Position numbers and translations under genes: made by a program
In this document: piece by piece, positions 6,683-7,168 of the stretch
How positions within the stretch are numbered: the stretch's first letter is position 1
How the letters are laid out: each line of letters starts with the position of its first letter
Notes under the pieces: model-generated
The model's database searches: none
Told to the model about the DNA's origin: nothing
Seen by the model: only the letters and a program-made list of their open reading frames with translations
Assembly (NCBI GenBank): GCA_016194725.1
Contig: JACQAW010000097.1
Coordinates: 1-7,168, forward strand
DNA: 7,168 nt
Origin: Deltaproteobacteria bacterium
GTDB taxonomy: Bacteria > Bdellovibrionota > UBA1018 > UBA923
Reading direction: 5' to 3'

Positions 6683-6685
6683 GGA
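6681..6685 (+). promoter_or_regulatory. Ribosome binding site of the SIS isomerase gene
   Basis: AAGGA overlaps the transaldolase stop codon and lies 4 bases before the ATG at 6690. It fixes this start and supports co-translation of the two rightward genes. Confidence 0.6.
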
Positions 6686-6689
6686 CGTC

Positions 6690-7168
6690 ATGAGCTTTTC
6701 AAAAACTTATCTTGAAGAAAGCCAGCAGATCCTAAAAACCCTCGAGGCAGCCGCAGTTGAGGCATTGGCGGTCGGGCTGGCCGCCGTGCGCGATGGCGGC
6801 GGGCGCCTGTTCATACTGGGCGTGGGAGGCTCGGCCGGACATGCCGGGCACGCGGTGAATGACTTTCGTAAAATCTGTGGCTTTGAAGCCTATGCGCCCA
6901 CTGACAACGTTTCCGAGCTCACGGCTCGCGTGAACGATGAAGGCTGGGATACGGTTTTTTCGGCGTGGCTCAAGGTTTCACGCATCAGCGCCAAAGATGC
7001 GGTGCTCGTTTTTTCGGTGGGCGGCGGAAATCTTGAAAAAAACGTGTCCGTCAGCCTGGTCAACGGTCTTAAGACATCCAAAGACGCCAAAGCAAAAGTA
7101 TTTGGAATCGTCGGACGCGACGGGGGCTATACCGCGAAGGTTGCAGATGCGTGCGTGGTCATTCCCAC
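6690..7168 (+). CDS. SIS-domain phosphosugar isomerase, divergent GmhA-like, 3'-truncated by window edge
   Basis: The first 159 residues are present; the frame is open to the right edge. A helical N-terminus (1-33) precedes the SIS domain: LFILGVGGSAGHAGHAVNDF (40-59), LTARVNDEGWDTVF (77-90), LVFSVGGGN (106-114), KVFGIVGRDGGYTAK (136-150) and ADACVVIP (152-159). The overall order, and LTA.ND.G.D.VF in particular, match GmhA, which converts sedoheptulose 7-phosphate to D-glycero-D-manno-heptose 7-phosphate in the cytoplasm. It is divergent: GmhA has GNGGS, AEEL and STSGNS where this has GVGGS, VNDF and SVGGGN followed by a two-residue insertion. I recall similar SIS proteins beside transaldolases in polysaccharide loci. 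The gene starts 7 bases after the transaldolase with an AAGGA site. The usual C-terminal region with the second catalytic residue (a His in GmhA) is outside the window. A non-heptose phosphosugar substrate is possible. Confidence 0.83.
   Translation, partial: MSFSKTYLEESQQILKTLEAAAVEALAVGLAAVRDGGGRLFILGVGGSAGHAGHAVNDFRKICGFEAYAPTDNVSELTARVNDEGWDTVFSAWLKVSRISAKDAVLVFSVGGGNLEKNVSVSLVNGLKTSKDAKAKVFGIVGRDGGYTAKVADACVVIP

Overview
The window is a fully coding segment of a bacterial cell-surface polysaccharide locus. It is moderately GC-rich by eye, with tightly packed genes. It holds nine protein-coding genes, the two at the edges truncated, and no RNA gene, mobile element, CRISPR array or repeat that I could find. 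The heptose-type sugar-nucleotide enzymes suggest a Gram-negative organism making LPS, O-antigen or capsule, but similar pathways also feed S-layer glycans, so the taxon is left open.

Layout: seven genes run leftward from about 5904 to the left edge. In transcription order they are an ALG5/DPM1-like GT2 glycosyltransferase, an extended-SDR sugar-nucleotide epimerase, an HddA-like GHMP sugar kinase, a classical SDR, a Gfo/Idh/MocA oxidoreductase, an HddC-like sugar-1-phosphate nucleotidyltransferase, and a multi-spanning GT-C-like membrane protein cut by the edge. Neighbours overlap by 4 to 23 bases, except for a 13-base gap before the kinase, so this reads as one translationally coupled operon. 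A 70-base divergent intergenic region (5905-5974) separates it from two rightward genes: a small transaldolase and a GmhA-like SIS-domain isomerase cut by the right edge.

Inferred joint function: the transaldolase could supply sedoheptulose 7-phosphate. The SIS protein would isomerise it to heptose 7-phosphate, the GHMP kinase would phosphorylate C1, and the nucleotidyltransferase would activate the sugar, with GDP by analogy to HddC. The required 7-phosphatase (GmhB) is not in the window. The epimerase, SDR and Gfo/Idh enzyme sit within the same operon and probably tailor this or a related sugar. The GT2 enzyme probably loads a sugar on a polyprenyl phosphate, and the GT-C-like protein at the other end of the operon is a plausible user of such a donor. 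The most notable points are the divergent active-site motifs of the SIS isomerase, the dedicated transaldolase, and the unexplained three-enzyme redox/epimerase set. Together these could make an unusual modified heptose.
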